Assembly (NCBI RefSeq): GCF_022201045.2
Contig: NC_068557.1
Location: 32,837,501-32,901,500 of the forward strand
Direction: 5' to 3'
DNA length: 64,000 nucleotides
From: Citrus sinensis
Lineage: Eukaryota; Streptophyta; Magnoliopsida; Sapindales; Rutaceae
The notes beneath the pieces are model-generated. The model searched no databases. It saw nothing but the letters and a program-made list of their open reading frames with translations, and was not told the origin of the DNA. This document shows positions 49,730-64,000 of the stretch, in pieces. The stretch's first letter is position 1, and every line of letters starts with the position of its first letter. The position numbers and the translations under genes are program-made.

Positions 49730-50295
49730 TCGGTTCAGCCCTAGAACCGAACCAAACTGAAACAAAATAGTTCATGAATTTATGAAGCAAATGCGAATTA
49801 AATTATAGAATCGAACCGAACCGAATTAAATTAATTTAGTTCTGTTCGGTTCGGTTAGGTTTGATTTGATTTTACCCTATATATTCATTATTCAATAGAA
49901 AATATAATATAATAATACACTATTAATTCAACAATAATCTTGAGACTATAAATTAGCAAACAATAAACAACATAATAAAATCTAACAATAGTAAATTAAC
50001 ATAATAAATTTCAAAAATAATTTAGAAATCCATAAATAATAACCAATATAATAAAATCTAACATTAATAAATTAAAATAATAAAGTTCAACAAAAAATAA
50101 AGTGTATGCTATGACATATATAATATCATGTATTAACTAACAAATAGAAATAAAAAAAGATAAATTATAAACTATTTTTTAATTTTAATTTTAATTTTTT
50201 CTTGAACCATTTAGTTTTTTGCTCCGAACCAAATTGCCATAATACGATTCGGTTCGGTTCGGTTCAGACTTAACCAAACCAAATGCCCACCCCTA
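49730..50295. mobile_element. hAT-type MITE inserted into the left end of a larger TIR element
   Basis: The right end is 'atgcccacccc' + 'ta' (reverse complement TAGGGGTGGGCAT, a classic plant hAT terminus). The left end is 'tcggttcagccctagaacc', and both ends carry repeated CGGTT(C/T) runs in inverted orientation. Flanking 8-bp repeats are 'ggaaaaac' / 'ggagaaac' (7 of 8). No transposase was seen. Confidence 0.7.
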
Positions 50296-50466
50296 GGAGA
50301 AACTATCAACAAATCGATATGACTGTTAACTAACCCTTTGGTATTGAGGGTAGTTAAGTAATTGTAACAATATATAATTTTTGTTTAAATCTTCAAAAAG
50401 CTCGAGACTGACCGGGCAAGTCATTGTATAACTAAAATAGAGAGATTGGCTTCTGAAAATAGATTA

Positions 50467-51143
50467 GTAGTGTGTTTACTTGAGAGTTTAGGGAATGATA
50501 ATGAAGGAATGAGAATGAATCATATGTTTATTTGGTAAAATATAATTTGAGAATGAGAATAAAATGAGTTCTACAATTTGAGAATAAGAAATAGAAATTT
50601 TATTCCCATAGAGGAGGTTGGGAATATGGATTCTCATTCCCTGAACTAACTTTTGTATCCCTATAATTTTTTCATATTTTCTGAATTACCTTTGTTTAAA
50701 TCTCAATTAATTTTATTATTTTAAATGTCATTATTATTATTATTAAATTTTATTAAATTTATTATTTTAGTTATTATTAATTATTGTTATTATTATTTTT
50801 ATTAATATTATCATTATTATTAATTTTTTTAATTAATATCATTTTTATAATAATATTTATACATGTATCTAGTTAATGAAAATTACATTATTTAATACTA
50901 TGAGTATTTTGGTAAATTATTTCTCATTTCTATTCCTCATTCCTATTTATTTTGCTAAGTAAACACATCAATGATATTCCAACACATTCTCATTCCTCTT
51001 TATTTTTGCCAAGTAAACATTGGAATCTCATTCTCATTCCTCATTCTCATTTAAGCTCATTCTTATTCTCATTTAAGCTCATTCTTATTCTCATCTCATT
51101 TCTATTCCACCACGTTCTTATTTTATGAAGTAAACACACCATA
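50467..51143. mobile_element. ~680-bp MITE with 'gtgtgtttactt' ends
   Basis: Left 'tagtgtgtttacttgaga' and right 'gaagtaaacacaccata' are inverted, flanked by TA/TTA-type bases. The interior carries repeated 'attctcattcctcattc' and 'gagaatgagaat' segments and 22-23-bp tandem repeats near 51045-51095. Tourist-like family is inferred. Confidence 0.65.
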
Positions 51144-52022
51144 AGGGATTAACTTTTTGGAGAAAAAAAAAATTGAGTAAAAACTTTAATTTTTGTCATC
51201 TCTTCTCTTCATCAATTGCCGCCACCATCATCACCCAAACCCCGAATTACCATCACTACTCTCAATCCGTAGCTACCATAACGTCTACCAATCATAGCTC
51301 CTAAACACCACCTCACAAGTACACACCCTAGCCACTACCGTTGTTGTTAGTTTTGAAAACTCTTGCTGCCGTCGCTACCACCCCCGGCACTCAGAACCGC
51401 GTCGAGCCACAAATACAATCGTGTCTATCACACCAACTGCCACCATGATGGAAGGCAAAAAAAAAAAAAATTGTCCCGACTCGCCAGCTTCCTTGTTTGT
51501 TGTTTAATTATCCATAGTTTTCCTTTTTCCTTTTTGTGTTTATTTTACTGCTACTACTGATGTTGGTGTTAGATTCAGTGTTGTTGATGTTGGTGTTAGT
51601 TTCTTTGCCAATCACCAAAATCATAACTCACAAAATGATACGTGATTCCTGTCACGGAGCTTGATACAACGTTGAGTTGGATTCCCACCCCCATTGAGTT
51701 ACTTTACTTTGATTTATGAGAAAATTAAGGAAAATGAAAGAAAGTAATGATTTCTTGATATTTGATCATTTGGACTTTGTTGTTCAAATGTTTTCTCATT
51801 TTGGGTAGTTCAAACAATTATTTTTTTTCAAATCTTTGTAACATGCAAGAGCGAAAAATGTTGTGAAATCTTGTATCTGGTGTAGGGGTATTTTGGTACT
51901 TTCAAAGTCAGCTACAGTCACACACATCCAAGGGGTGAAATGTTAATAAATTGATAGTTTCTCTCCAAGTGTAGCAAGGCCAAATCTCGAGTAAAATGTC
52001 CTAAAATTACCTAAAGTGGAAA

Positions 52023-53450
52023 GAGTTATTTTTAGAGACCTCCCCTGAGGTTTAGTGTATTAACACTTAGATATAATCTATTGATATAATTACAGCAACC
52101 TCCCCTGCCATTAGTATAAAAATACGTATGGCATCAGTATAAAAGGGTAAATGTGTAAAATCATATTTAAAATTCAAAATATATTTTTACTAGATCAATG
52201 ATATTTTGACCGACTAGCCTACTGTTGACCGAACTTAACCAGTTGGCCATGACTCCACCGGCAGCCAATAGCGGTGCTTTGCCACTGCCGGAGTCCCCTA
52301 TTCACCTTGGTTACGAACCCCAGTCACGGAAGCCTCTGAATCAGCCGCATCTACCACCACGCATTAACCCAAAAAGATGGCTTTTGTCTCACAACAGCCC
52401 ACACACCAACAACGCCCCTTTGGCCATTACAGATGTCACCCAACCGCTATCACCCTTGAGCCATCCCGATACCATGCAGCAACCTTTGACATCCCAAAAC
52501 TTAACCACACACAGCTCTCAAAACCATAGCTCACGGCTGGTCACGCCGCATACCACTGTCGTAATTTTTGCCATCAGTGATGGTTTCATTTCGTCGCCGT
52601 CTATCTCCTCAACCAACCCCCATGAAGTCCCGACCTCAATAAACATCTCAACAACCACAAAAACCCACGATTTTTTCATCCCACACTTGCAGCCACATTC
52701 AAACTCATGAGATCTCGCTGCCGCCATCTTGTCAAAGTCCGTTGATGGTCCTTCACTGCAAACAGAAACTCTTCAAGCCCAACACACCACCAATAGGCAT
52801 TTTGTTGAACTGGGTTTTCAAACAATTTGTTGATTCTGACGCAGTTAATTGCTTTGTTGAACTGGGTTTTCAAACAATTTGTTAGAGTCCAAATCTAGCT
52901 ATGGCTGCAAGACCGTGAAATCTCCTGAAAGCAAGAACAATTGACTGGCCTCGCATCTATTTGTCTTTTAGATAGGCACCAACTTTCAGATCCTTTGCAG
53001 CCAACTGATCAATTATTAAAAATAGTCAGAGACATAAGAAGGGAAGCCGTAAACATCTGGAGGACACGGGTTGGTTTCAAAAGCATAGAGCTGGGCAGCG
53101 GAGAAAGAAAGGAAGGGAACAAGGTAGAAAGAAAGACATGATGGCGTTGAAAGTGTATAAGCCAAGCCAAAGGACGGCGACAAGGAAGATGGCAGGCAGC
53201 AAAAGCAGTGGTTGAAGACCCGGTTAATCGGTGGAAGCAGCAGCCGGCCAAACCTATTACCCATAAATTCTCAAAACTACATTTAATAATTTATTATTTT
53301 GGTGAGAAGGATATTTTAGTAATTTTGACAGTCCACTAACAGTCAACTTAACGATTAATTAACAGTAGAGGAGGTTTCTGTAATTATATCAATACATTCT
53401 TTCTAAGTGTTAATACACTAAACCTCAGGGGAGGTCCTTAAAAATAACCC
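52023..53450. mobile_element. Mutator-type element with GC-rich internal sequence (possible Pack-MULE)
   Basis: Left end 'gagttatttttagagacctc' and right end 'gaggtccttaaaaataaccc' are inverted, extending over 'ccctgaggtttagtgtatta' on the left and its complement on the right. It has a perfect 10-bp target duplication 'aaagtggaaa' (52013-52022, 53451-53460). The internal ~52240-53250 is clearly richer in G+C than the flanks and includes a 161-codon open frame (52225-52710) rich in Pro/Ser/Thr/His with no recognised domain, plus a ~50-bp direct duplication ('ttgaactgggttttcaaaca' at 52805 and 52858). Such foreign-looking interiors are typical of gene-fragment capture, but the donor was not identified. 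The open frame is not called a gene. Confidence 0.8.
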
Positions 53451-53460
53451 AAAGTGGAAA

Positions 53461-54395
53461 TGAGGATTTTGTTGTGTTTGGGTGGGTTATTTACATTCTA
53501 AAAATTATTTTAAACATTATTATTTGTATACACAAATATAAATTTCAAAAGATTAAGCTTTATTTTATAAACTCTTAAATTTTCAAAGAAAAAAATCTTT
53601 TATTTTATACATTCTTTTAAATTCCAAAAAAAAATCTTACTTAAAGCATTTAAACTGACTTATTTTATTTACTTAAAACACTAATTAAACTTTTTAACAC
53701 CCAAATTTAAGAATTGAAAACACAATAACAACAATATAATCAAGTCAAATTATAAATAAATTATTTAACACAAATTTAGTCATTAATTTTTTGTTTATTT
53801 ATGATCGATATTAGATCTTGCACATAAAATAGCTTGCAATGAGAATGCCATAATAAATTGTATGTATAAATATTAGAAGAAAACAAGAGAAAAAAAGGGG
53901 GACGAGGAGGAGAAGACCACAAATAAGGAAAACGAAAAGGGTCAAAAGCCACAAAAAAAAAGGCTGTTTAAAGTGATTTTGTTTTATTTAATTTTTGAAA
54001 AAAAGTATTACATATATTTTGTAGTCAAATTTTTTTTAAAATATTAATTTCCTCATTATTCATCTAAATATTAATTAGGATATTGAAAATAAAAGTTTAA
54101 GGATTTAAGGAAAGAGAATTATATATTAAATAATGAGTGTCCGATATACGTGTTCAAAGTAATTATATAATATTAATTTATTGTAAATTGTCCTTAATAG
54201 TAATTTATATGATGAATAAACACACACATTATTAAAATTAAAGTGTTCAAATTAAATTTTAGAGTGAAATAGCCCCATTATTTATACTTTTGTTTTTGTT
54301 TTGTGATGATAACTAATGACAAGTAGAACAGGGTAGGTAGATGGCTGCCCTATTCATGCTTATGCTTGTTGATTGTGTATTGATTTTTAAGTAGA
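53461..54395. other. AT-rich intergenic spacer
   Basis: No coding frame and no paired ends recognised. One purine-rich patch lies at 53885-53940. Confidence 0.4.
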
Positions 54396-54471
54396 TCTTT
54401 TTGACATCCCTAAAAATTTCTCATAAAATTCCTTTTTAATTGAATTTATCTAAATGTCTAAATAAAAATTA

Positions 54472-55144
54472 GGGAAATTTACAATGGTCCACCTGTTTGT
54501 TTTGTCTTTTTAAAAAATACACAAACACTTTTTTTTTTTCAGCGCGCCACCTGAAGTTTGCTTTTTGTTGCATTCGTCCACTTCCGTCTAATTTCCGTTA
54601 GTGGATTTAACGGAATGTTAACGAAATGACATTTTTACCCCTCAAAATTACAATTTAACCCAAAATAAATGGAAATTGGAGATAAATTGGATGGATTTAA
54701 TTTTTTTCAAAGGTGGATGCTAGAAATTGGTGGAAAATAGTGTTTGTTACTTGCTAAATTTAGAAAATTTGTATTTATTTTTTTGAAAGAGAAAAAATAA
54801 ATACAAAATTTCTAAATCTAGCAAGCAACAAACACTATTTTCCTCCAAAAAACTAAATACAAATTTTCTAAATTTAGTAACAAACATTATTTTCCTCCAA
54901 TTTCTAGCATCCACCTTTGAAAAAAATTAAATCCATCCAATTTATCTCCAATTTCTATTTATTTTGGGTTAAATTGTAATTTTGAGGGGTAAAAGGTCAT
55001 TTCGTTAAATTCGCTAACAGAAATTAAACGGAAGTGGACGAATGCAACAAAAAGCAAACTTCAGGTGGCGGGCTGAAAAAAAAAAAAGTGTTTGTGTATT
55101 TTTAAAACAGACAAAACAAACAGGTGGATGGTTGTAAATTTCCC
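54472..55144. mobile_element. Fold-back Mutator-type MITE (copy 2)
   Basis: 673 bp with the same ends and core as 28752-29426 ('gggaaatttacaatggtcca' on the left, 'gtggatggttgtaaatttccc' style on the right) and a perfect 9-bp target duplication 'taaaaatta' (54463-54471, 55145-55153). Near-full-length inverted symmetry would give a very long hairpin RNA if transcribed. Confidence 0.85.
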
Positions 55145-55324
55145 TAAAAATTAATTGATTTTTAATTTTGAATGAAAATACAATTAGTACTTAAAAAGAT
55201 TTTCTTCAATTTTTTTTACTCCTATTGCATAAATTACTTTTATATTTTGAATTTTAATTGAAAATTTTGAAAGAATTGTAAGAGTTTGGAGTTATGGAAA
55301 TAAAAATTGTATAATCATTTAATA

Positions 55325-55806
55325 GGACAATTATCCACCGACCACCCATTTTTTCGTACTTTTTAAAAAAATACACAATTCTTAATTTTTTTTGCTGAAC
55401 TCCACTTGAAATTTTATTATTTTGCACATGTCCTCTTCCGTCTTCAAACTGTAAAGAGAACTAACGGAATATTGTAAAAATAATTTTTTTATCCCCAAAT
55501 GTAAAAGGAAAATTATCCACCGACCACTTTTTTTTTCTCATTTTTTTCAAAATACACAATTCTTTTTTTTTTTTTCTGAATTCCACTTGAAATTATATTG
55601 TTTTGCACCTGTCCGCTCATGTCTTCAAACAATGTCATTGTGAAATGACAATTTTACCCTTATATTGTCAGCAAAATTTTAACAGTGTTATAACGGGAGT
55701 GGACCAGTGAAAAAAATGTTAACTTCAGGTAGAGCGCTACAAAAAAAAAAGATTTATGTATTTTTTGAAAAAGATAGAAAAAAAGGTGGTCGGTGGATAA
55801 TTACTC
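55325..55806. mobile_element. MITE family with 'ggacaattatccaccgacca' ends, partly duplicated
   Basis: The right end 'ggtggtcggtggataattac' is the inverted match of the left. A second left-end copy at 55508-55530 ('aattatccaccgaccac') indicates either a nested or a tandem partial copy. Flanks share 'atttaata' or near it. It is distantly similar in layout to the ends of the 28024-30325 element ('atccaccgatca'). Confidence 0.6.
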
Positions 55807-56540
55807 TAATTTAATATTCGGGATTCACAATATATTTTATAAATAAAAACTTAAAAAATATTTTTCAAGGTATTTTTTGGGAAGATAATTAATTTTAATA
55901 TATGAATTTGTATGTTATAAATTAAACCGGAGGTATTTTAGTAATAAAAGTAATAAAAAAAAGGTGTTATAAGAATTTTAGAGGGGTTTTAAAAGCTCCG
56001 CTCATGTAACTATTATATAGATTTTAACAGAAAACGAAAGATATTTGGGCTTAGGATCAAGAGTTTATTGAGCCGAGACCCAACTTCAAATTAAAAAAGA
56101 TTAAAATTGAATGAAGCTTTTAACACCCGTTTAAATTTTAAATTTTAAATTTTATTTCCTTAAATACTCCTATATTAGTTTGTAAAATAGAAATTCATTT
56201 CTTTGGAATTAATCATTTTCCCATAAAATTTTAATCCTAATAGTCGATTTAAAAATACACAGAAGTCTTAAAATTTTAAATTATTTAATTCTTATTATAT
56301 AATTTCTATCTCTTATTTTTAAAAAAATAATTTTTAATTAAAATTTAAAATATCAATATCAATTATGAAATAGAGTGGGTGTAAAAATTTATTAAAAGAA
56401 TAATTTATTTAACTATTAAATTAAATTTCTGTTCAAAATAAAAATGAATAAATTTTTCTTTAGTTATTGAAGTAATTTCAATTAAAAAGGAATTTTATGA
56501 GAATTTTTGAGGAGTTTCAAAGGCCTGCTCCACTAAAATT

Positions 56541-57031
56541 TGGTAAAAAAAAAAAGGGAGTAATTGGATTAAAATTTTCTTTCATGCAATTCCATGCGGT
56601 TTGCAGCCATGTCGTTTATGATTTTATTTAGCTCCCTTTTTCCATTTTGTTTCTGCAATTGCTAAAGTGCAACTGGATTTACCGGTGATCAGCAGTCGTC
56701 GTCTTAGCTCTTAGAATTTTTTTTTTTTTAAAGGAAAAAAAAAAAAGAACAAAAAGCAGCAATATAAAGCAAAATTTACCCACCAGGCACCAGCAGCAAT
56801 TATAATTTCCAACGAACCACTACAAACCTCTTAGTCAAAAAGCCTCTTCTAATCAAAGCAAAATGACAAGACAAAACAAAACGTTCTAGTAATTGAAGCA
56901 AAAGGAAAGTATTCCCATCTTCCCTAACCGTGAACCTCTGCACACAAAAACAAGAATCCACAAATTTTCCATAGATATGGAGAAAGACAAGTCCATCCTC
57001 AGCATAGAGTAACTTAATGTGGATCTTAATC
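56541..57031. other. 3' flank of the CBL gene
   Basis: The right-hand ~250 bases are probably the CBL 3' UTR (minus strand). No other feature was seen. Confidence 0.45.
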
Positions 57032-61257
<4,226 letters not shown>

Positions 61258-62710
61258 GATATTTTCCAGAAATCAAAACAATCCATACCTGTGTGCAAAG
61301 AAAACCTAACTTTTAACTATGAACAGTCTAATTGGCAAAAGGCATATACTGGCAACAAATTGAACAAAAAATTAACCTGCTTCCAGTCCAACAAATCCAA
61401 GTCATAATAGTGAGTGGTGAAGAAACAAGGGGGATTCTTAACGTAACGACAAGATTCAAGTTGATACAGTCAAGTTTCAGATTCACATGTTACAATAATT
61501 CCAGCATGCTTGAGAGAGCTTGGACACAAGTGACCCAAGAAATGGGAATAGTGTATGCAGGAATTAACACTGGATAGGCAGCAGTAATGATGGTTCAAGC
61601 AGAAGTGACCAACACCAATGGCAATAAACATATTGGATCATTCGTGGGATAAACTGAAACTAGTCGTGTATCTCTTAGTTTGATATAATAGATCAAATTA
61701 GCTCCACTAGTAACTGATTGAAAAGGGAAAAGAAAAGGAGTGGCAGAATATTACAATTTATGACAACCCCCAATACTGTAGGATCAGATATTTGCTTTGA
61801 TTTTTCCGTTTCCTTGGCAATAAAGAAAGAATATTGTGCAACTTAGGAGATCAAGCAGTTCATGAACATGACTAAGAAATCCAATCTGTCCTTTGTCATG
61901 ACATAAAAATACAGGACAAGAAAGAAACAAAGAATAAAGTGATACGATAGATGCCATGCTATTCAAATACCGTACATGCACACACACATTTATAACAAAC
62001 TTAAATCCAGAAATGCAAATAAAAAGAATATGATGCATAAATTACTTCATTCATAGCAATTTGAATAGCATGCACCTATTACTTCATTCCTAAAATTTTT
62101 GAATATTTTACAATTCAGTAGTTCCATTATAAATCGATGATATAGTTCCCATTAATTATTAACCATTAATGCCTGACTGCTCCCCGCAGAACTAGGCAAA
62201 AGTTCAAGTTAACTATAGCATTTGGGGACAAACACATAAGAATCAGGGACAAGCATGATTTTAGAAACACCCACGTTATTGCATGAAGAATAAGAGAATT
62301 CAAAATCCAATCTTAATTATACGATTCAGTAAGAAAATCCAGTAAATTTTAACATGGAGCGAAAAGCGCAGAGAAAGAAACAAAAACTGCGGGTTACAAA
62401 TATCAACTGATCACTGCAATACTACATTGCATAATAGGATTATTTCCTTTTTTTTATAAAAAAAATAATGAAAACCTAACTTTTAACATTCGATAATGCC
62501 AATGCGATCAGTTTTAAATCAGAATTGAGACGTAAACCATTTAATATAAGAGATTTATCCCCAACCCAGTATTGATAAAACAAAATCTATAACGAAAACA
62601 GAAAAGAAAAAGATTGAGGCTTTTAACCAAATATAGACGCAAATTTCCACAGACAAAAAGGAAGAAAATCATAGGAACTATAGAAATAAACAACGACAAA
62701 GAGGATGTAC
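61258..62710. other. Probable 5'-UTR intron of the CBL gene
   Basis: About 1.45 kb without coding frames, between the CBL start codon and a likely leader exon. An intron here is common in this gene family. Nothing else was recognised. Confidence 0.45.
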
Positions 62711-62795
62711 CTTTTAGAAAACCCAGAGAGAGGAAAAGAGAAAGAGAAGGCTTGGCGAAGATGAGAGGAAGTCGAGATTCTCAGACATGTCTCAC
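62711..62795 (-). other. Likely 5' leader exon of the CBL gene
   Basis: On the minus strand a CT-rich leader ('cttctctttctcttttcctc') ends in AAAAG followed by GTACAT, a fair splice donor. Its position upstream of the CBL start and its pyrimidine-rich make-up fit a 5'-UTR exon. No coding frame is needed. Confidence 0.4.
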
Positions 62796-63809
62796 TGTTT
62801 TTTTTTAATTTTTTTTAAAAAAGCGTTAATTGTTTGTTTATTATCGAGGTATGGGTAGGTTTTATTTCCTTAAGCAAGTTAATGATTGTGATTGTTTAAG
62901 GTAAACTAAAATGGAAAAAAAAAATCGAATTAAGTGATAATAATGGTTTGCTGAGGCTGGCTGTAGAGGTAGAAGAGGAAGAAAATGGGATAGAGGCGAG
63001 GCGCGAAGGCAGTTTTGGCAATGAGAAACGGCCAGCCATCGCAGTCCCAGCTAAAAATAGAAGGCAGACCCATTTCTGATTCTGACAACGAAACATATAT
63101 TTTACACACGTGGCTGTCGCTTGCTCCTTTTATATTTCTCTCTCACGTGTTGAGAGGACAACCTCACCACAATCAGCTTTGCAATTGCAGCTGCCTGTAC
63201 TAGCGACTACTACTGACAAATTCATATATATATTATATATATATATATATAAGGCAGCAAGCTATTTCCTTCTTCCTTCTTTCTTTCACGATTCGCAGTT
63301 CGTCGGTCTTGACAAAATTCAGGCAAAAAGTTTTGAGTGTGATTATCTTCCATTGCTTATAGCAAGCTTATTGTAAGATGTTGTCTTGTATTTCCGAATT
63401 CAATGAAGAAATAATATATTCGAATTTCGTTATGAATAGTTCGTTTGGGAGTGTGATTTTGGGAGTGGGATGAGATAGTTGAACTTCAGTTACTAAAATA
63501 TTTAGTAGTACTTATAATTGGATTTTGATAATTTAATAAATTTTTTTTTCTAAACTTCTACTCCACAATTATATATTTTATTCTATAATAACTACAACTC
63601 AAAAACTATAATACCTCACCCCAAACATATTTAAACATGTCATTTTATAATTTTTAATGAACAACAAAACTAACAGCGGTTGTATAATTAATTTAATAGA
63701 CTGTCTAAATTATATTGGTTAACAAAATCATAAAGCATTAATTCTTATTGGAAAAAAAAGAAAAAGAAGACAGTAGCTGCAAAGTGATTAAGAGAACAGC
63801 TATACATCA
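62796..63809. other. Intergenic region with a small MITE-like segment
   Basis: Contains the CBL promoter side, a (TA)n run at 63225-63251 and a short segment 63438-63632 whose ends ('gttcgtttgggagtgtgat' and 'acctcaccccaaacatat') are loosely inverted like a Tourist MITE. Short open frames around 62900-63380 lack any recognisable domain and are not called. Confidence 0.4.
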
Positions 63810-64000
63810 TCATCTGTCTCCCCCTTTGTGCTCTAACTTACTTGTTCTTTGTATTACCTTTTTCTTTGGAAAATCAAACTGTCCCTTCTTTGACTCGACT
63901 CCTTCAGTAACAGTGATAGTGCCTCCCCTCTCCAAATTTCTTTCTGGTTCTACCAGTTGCAACTTTTTATCGGATCTCTTCAGGCTTGTCTCTGGAATTG
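63810..64000 (-). CDS. Possible 3' end of a gene running off the window
   Basis: An open frame enters from the right edge and continues 62 codons to a TGA at 63810-63812. The peptide is charged and low in hydrophobics ('TSLKRSDKKLQLVEPERNLE', 'GGTITVTEGVESKKGQFDFP', then KKKVIQRTSKLEHKG). Base composition is less AT-rich than the neighbouring spacer. A splice donor-like AAAAAG/GTAATA at 63855-63865 means the coding exon might end there instead. No family recognised. Confidence 0.35.
   Translation of the reverse strand, partial: IPETSLKRSDKKLQLVEPERNLERGGTITVTEGVESKKGQFDFPKKKVIQRTSKLEHKGGDR

Larger units (their letters stand above)
49709..51975. mobile_element. TIR element of ~2.3 kb, interrupted by an hAT insertion and a MITE
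   Basis: The right end 'gatagtttctctccaagtgt' + 'agcaagg' has its inverted match on the left, split in two: 'ttgctacactt' before and 'gagaaactatcaac' after a 566-bp hAT insertion. The inner part contains a GC-rich patch (51200-51430) unlike its surroundings and a ~680-bp MITE (50467-51143). Family and target duplication are not resolved; a Mutator type is plausible from size and composition. It begins ~150 bases upstream of the NRPD4 start codon. Confidence 0.6.
54396..56540. mobile_element. Larger TIR element holding two nested MITEs
   Basis: 'ctcataaaattcctttttaa' + 'ttgaa' at 54420-54444 has a near-perfect inverted copy at 56478-56503. Homology extends outward ('tttttgacatccctaaaaat' versus complement of 'gaatttttgaggagtttcaa'), giving ~50-bp terminal repeats around ~2.1 kb. 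A weaker third copy of the end occurs near 55970-55995, so the block may be composite. No target duplication was resolved. Confidence 0.5.

Noticed and set aside
52225-52710. 161-codon plus-strand frame inside the Mutator-type element
   Set aside because: Low-complexity Pro/Ser/Thr composition, no domain and no upstream promoter. Reported as part of the element, not as a gene.
62896-63376. Short frames on both strands with Ser-rich or hydrophobic stretches
   Set aside because: No domain and no conserved start, and they overlap each other on opposite strands near a promoter-like region.

Overview
The window is nuclear DNA from a flowering plant. Genes are split by short GT-AG introns, intergenic DNA is very AT-rich and full of small transposons, and every recognisable protein belongs to a plant family (DYW-type PPR, VARICOSE, RABB1, Pol IV/V subunit 4, CBL, plant 6-phosphofructokinase, apoplastic subtilase, GH17-X8 glucanase). 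Gene spacing of roughly one per 5-6 kb suggests a small-genome woody eudicot. A rosid such as Citrus is my best guess, but that is inference and nothing here proves the species. There are no operons, CRISPR arrays or tRNA genes that I could see.

Layout. 0-2.3 kb: an intronless DYW PPR gene (-). 2.9-3.3 kb: a broken J-domain (DnaJ) gene (+). 3.8-11.4 kb: VARICOSE/EDC4, 12 exons (-). 14.2-16.0 kb: RABB1 (Rab2) GTPase, 6 exons (-). 16.3-16.9 kb: a Mutator-type MITE with a perfect 10-bp target duplication. 17.4-21.5 kb: SBT5-like subtilase, 10 exons (-). 22.5-25.8 kb: a Harbinger-type element, an hAT-type element and an old Ty3/Gypsy-like LTR fossil. 26.8-27.6 kb: a tiny HMA-domain metal-binding protein (+). 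28.0-30.3 kb: a Mutator-type element with a second one nested inside. 31.0-33.2 kb: ATP-dependent phosphofructokinase (+), whose conserved frame lacks an in-frame ATG. 35.4-37.9 kb: GPI-type GH17 beta-1,3-glucanase with X8 domain (+). 38.4-38.7 kb: a two-exon, 70-residue secreted cysteine-rich peptide (-). 39.0-39.3 kb: a SINE-like insertion with a 17-bp target duplication. 40.2-41.3 kb: an RGLG/copine-type pseudogene (-). 43.6-44.6 kb: a DUF2431/BMT5-like methyltransferase-fold gene (-). 46.9-49.6 kb: NRPD4/NRPE4, 9 exons (-). 49.7-56.5 kb: a nest of TIR elements, including a possible gene-fragment-carrying Mutator element. 57.0-61.3 kb: CBL2/3-type calcium sensor, 8 coding exons (-), probably with a 5'-UTR intron. 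63.8-64.0 kb: possible 3' end of a gene running off the window (-).

The genes do not form one pathway. They are ordinary housekeeping and signalling genes: organelle RNA editing, mRNA decapping, vesicle traffic, proteolysis, metal binding, glycolysis, cell-wall or plasmodesmatal callose turnover, RNA-directed DNA methylation and calcium signalling. I did not find a convincing undescribed multi-gene system. The most interesting items are the cysteine-rich secreted peptide, the disrupted 5' frame of the phosphofructokinase, the microsatellite that makes tandem minimal uORFs in front of the glucanase, a perfect 104-bp duplication beside a splice acceptor in the Pol IV/V subunit gene, an extreme G-tract in a VARICOSE intron, and the nested Mutator-type elements with intact target duplications.
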